Origin: Phenylobacterium sp.
Lineage (GTDB): Bacteria; Pseudomonadota; Alphaproteobacteria; Caulobacterales; Caulobacteraceae
DNA: 64,000 bases
Direction of reading: 5' to 3'
NCBI GenBank assembly: GCA_004799545.1
Contig: SSMU01000009.1
Span: 62,001-126,000, forward strand
Of the stretch, positions 63,791 to 64,000 are shown piece by piece. The notes under the pieces are model-generated. The model worked only from the letters and a program-made list of their open reading frames with translations. It was not told the DNA's origin and did no database searches. Position 1 is the stretch's first letter. The number at the start of each line of letters is the position of its first letter. A program made the position numbers and the translations under genes.

Positions 63791-64000
63791 ATGACCTCGC
63801 CGCACATGACCTCGCTCGCCCGCGCCTTACTCCTCGCCGCAGCCCTTGCCCTGACAGCGCAAGCGGCCCACGCCGCCCAGACCATCGGCTATTCCCCGGC
63901 CGCCCAGCGCGTGCTGACCCGGGCCCGCGCCGCGGCCGGCGGCGCCGGGTGGAACATGCTGCGTGGCTGGCATGAGGTCGGCCGCAGGGGCGGCGTCCGC
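63791..64000 (+). CDS. Secreted protein, N-terminal part (runs off the window)
   Basis: An open frame from ATG 63791 (a second ATG at 63806) continues to the window end with no stop. The signal peptide is SLARALLLAAALALTAQAAHA, and then SPAAQRVLTRARAAAGGAGWNMLRGWHEVG, a helical start seen in some exported aspartyl-protease-like proteins of Caulobacterales. The assignment is only a guess because the catalytic part would be downstream. Confidence 0.6.
   Translation, partial: MTSPHMTSLARALLLAAALALTAQAAHAAQTIGYSPAAQRVLTRARAAAGGAGWNMLRGWHEVGRRGGVR

Overview
The window is about 64 kb of very GC-rich DNA with densely packed genes on both strands. It looks like the chromosome of a Caulobacterales alphaproteobacterium, most likely Phenylobacterium or a close relative. 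The evidence is the gene order fabH-plsX-DUF177-CBP3 chaperone-bamE next to an H+-pyrophosphatase, the glyA-nrdR-rib-nusB-thiL block, a C4-pathway HemA (5-aminolevulinate synthase), a MucR/Ros regulator, an HdaA-type DnaA regulator and a non-zinc HemB. The genus is inference; no rRNA gene is present to decide it.

Layout. 1-6.8 kb: fatty-acid/phospholipid initiation genes (plsX, fabH, start of ihfA), a respiratory-chain chaperone, bamE and the proton-pumping pyrophosphatase. 6.9-9.4 kb: a retropepsin-like protein and a type III polyketide synthase coupled to an isoprenylcysteine-methyltransferase-like gene. 9.5-14.5 kb: glyA, nrdR, a reductase-only ribD, ribE, ribH, nusB and thiL. 14.6-16.4 kb: mucR and two uncharacterised genes. 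16.4-23.3 kb: hemA and hemB on either side of a valine-degradation cluster (acyl-CoA dehydrogenase, 3-hydroxyisobutyryl-CoA hydrolase, exported methyltransferase, 3-hydroxyisobutyrate dehydrogenase). 23.3-31 kb: a second hydroxyacid dehydrogenase, motB, bpt, hdaA and an overlapping ppk-ppx pair. 31-38 kb: protease inhibitor, rnd, purM and an M1 aminopeptidase. 38-43 kb: a three-gene 2-oxoacid:ferredoxin oxidoreductase operon. 43-48 kb: a 59-aa gene, a fused-permease ABC transporter and an OprB-type porin. 48-53 kb: alpha/beta hydrolase, tig, tRNA-Leu(UAG), a glycosyltransferase, an I78 inhibitor and holC. 53-55.7 kb: small genes, a spanin-like overlapping pair and two single-domain response regulators. 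55.9-62.1 kb: mixed metabolic genes (TauD-type dioxygenase, chromate transporter pair, GST, esterase) lying between two inverted copies of a ~116-bp palindromic repeat. 62.2-64 kb: xth, a GNAT gene and the start of a secreted protein.

Most of the window is core chromosome with tight translational coupling (ATGA/GTGA overlaps). No transposase, integrase or CRISPR array was seen. The main points for a second look are: the riboflavin cluster lacks both the RibD deaminase domain and RibBA; the Ros/MucR protein keeps only one of four zinc ligands; a spanin-like pair stands alone without other phage genes; a composite palindromic repeat occurs as an inverted pair; four convergent gene pairs share a CTAG double stop; a ferredoxin-linked KorAB operon carries a GltD-ferredoxin fusion protein; and one ~500-bp intergenic region is rich in inverted repeats.
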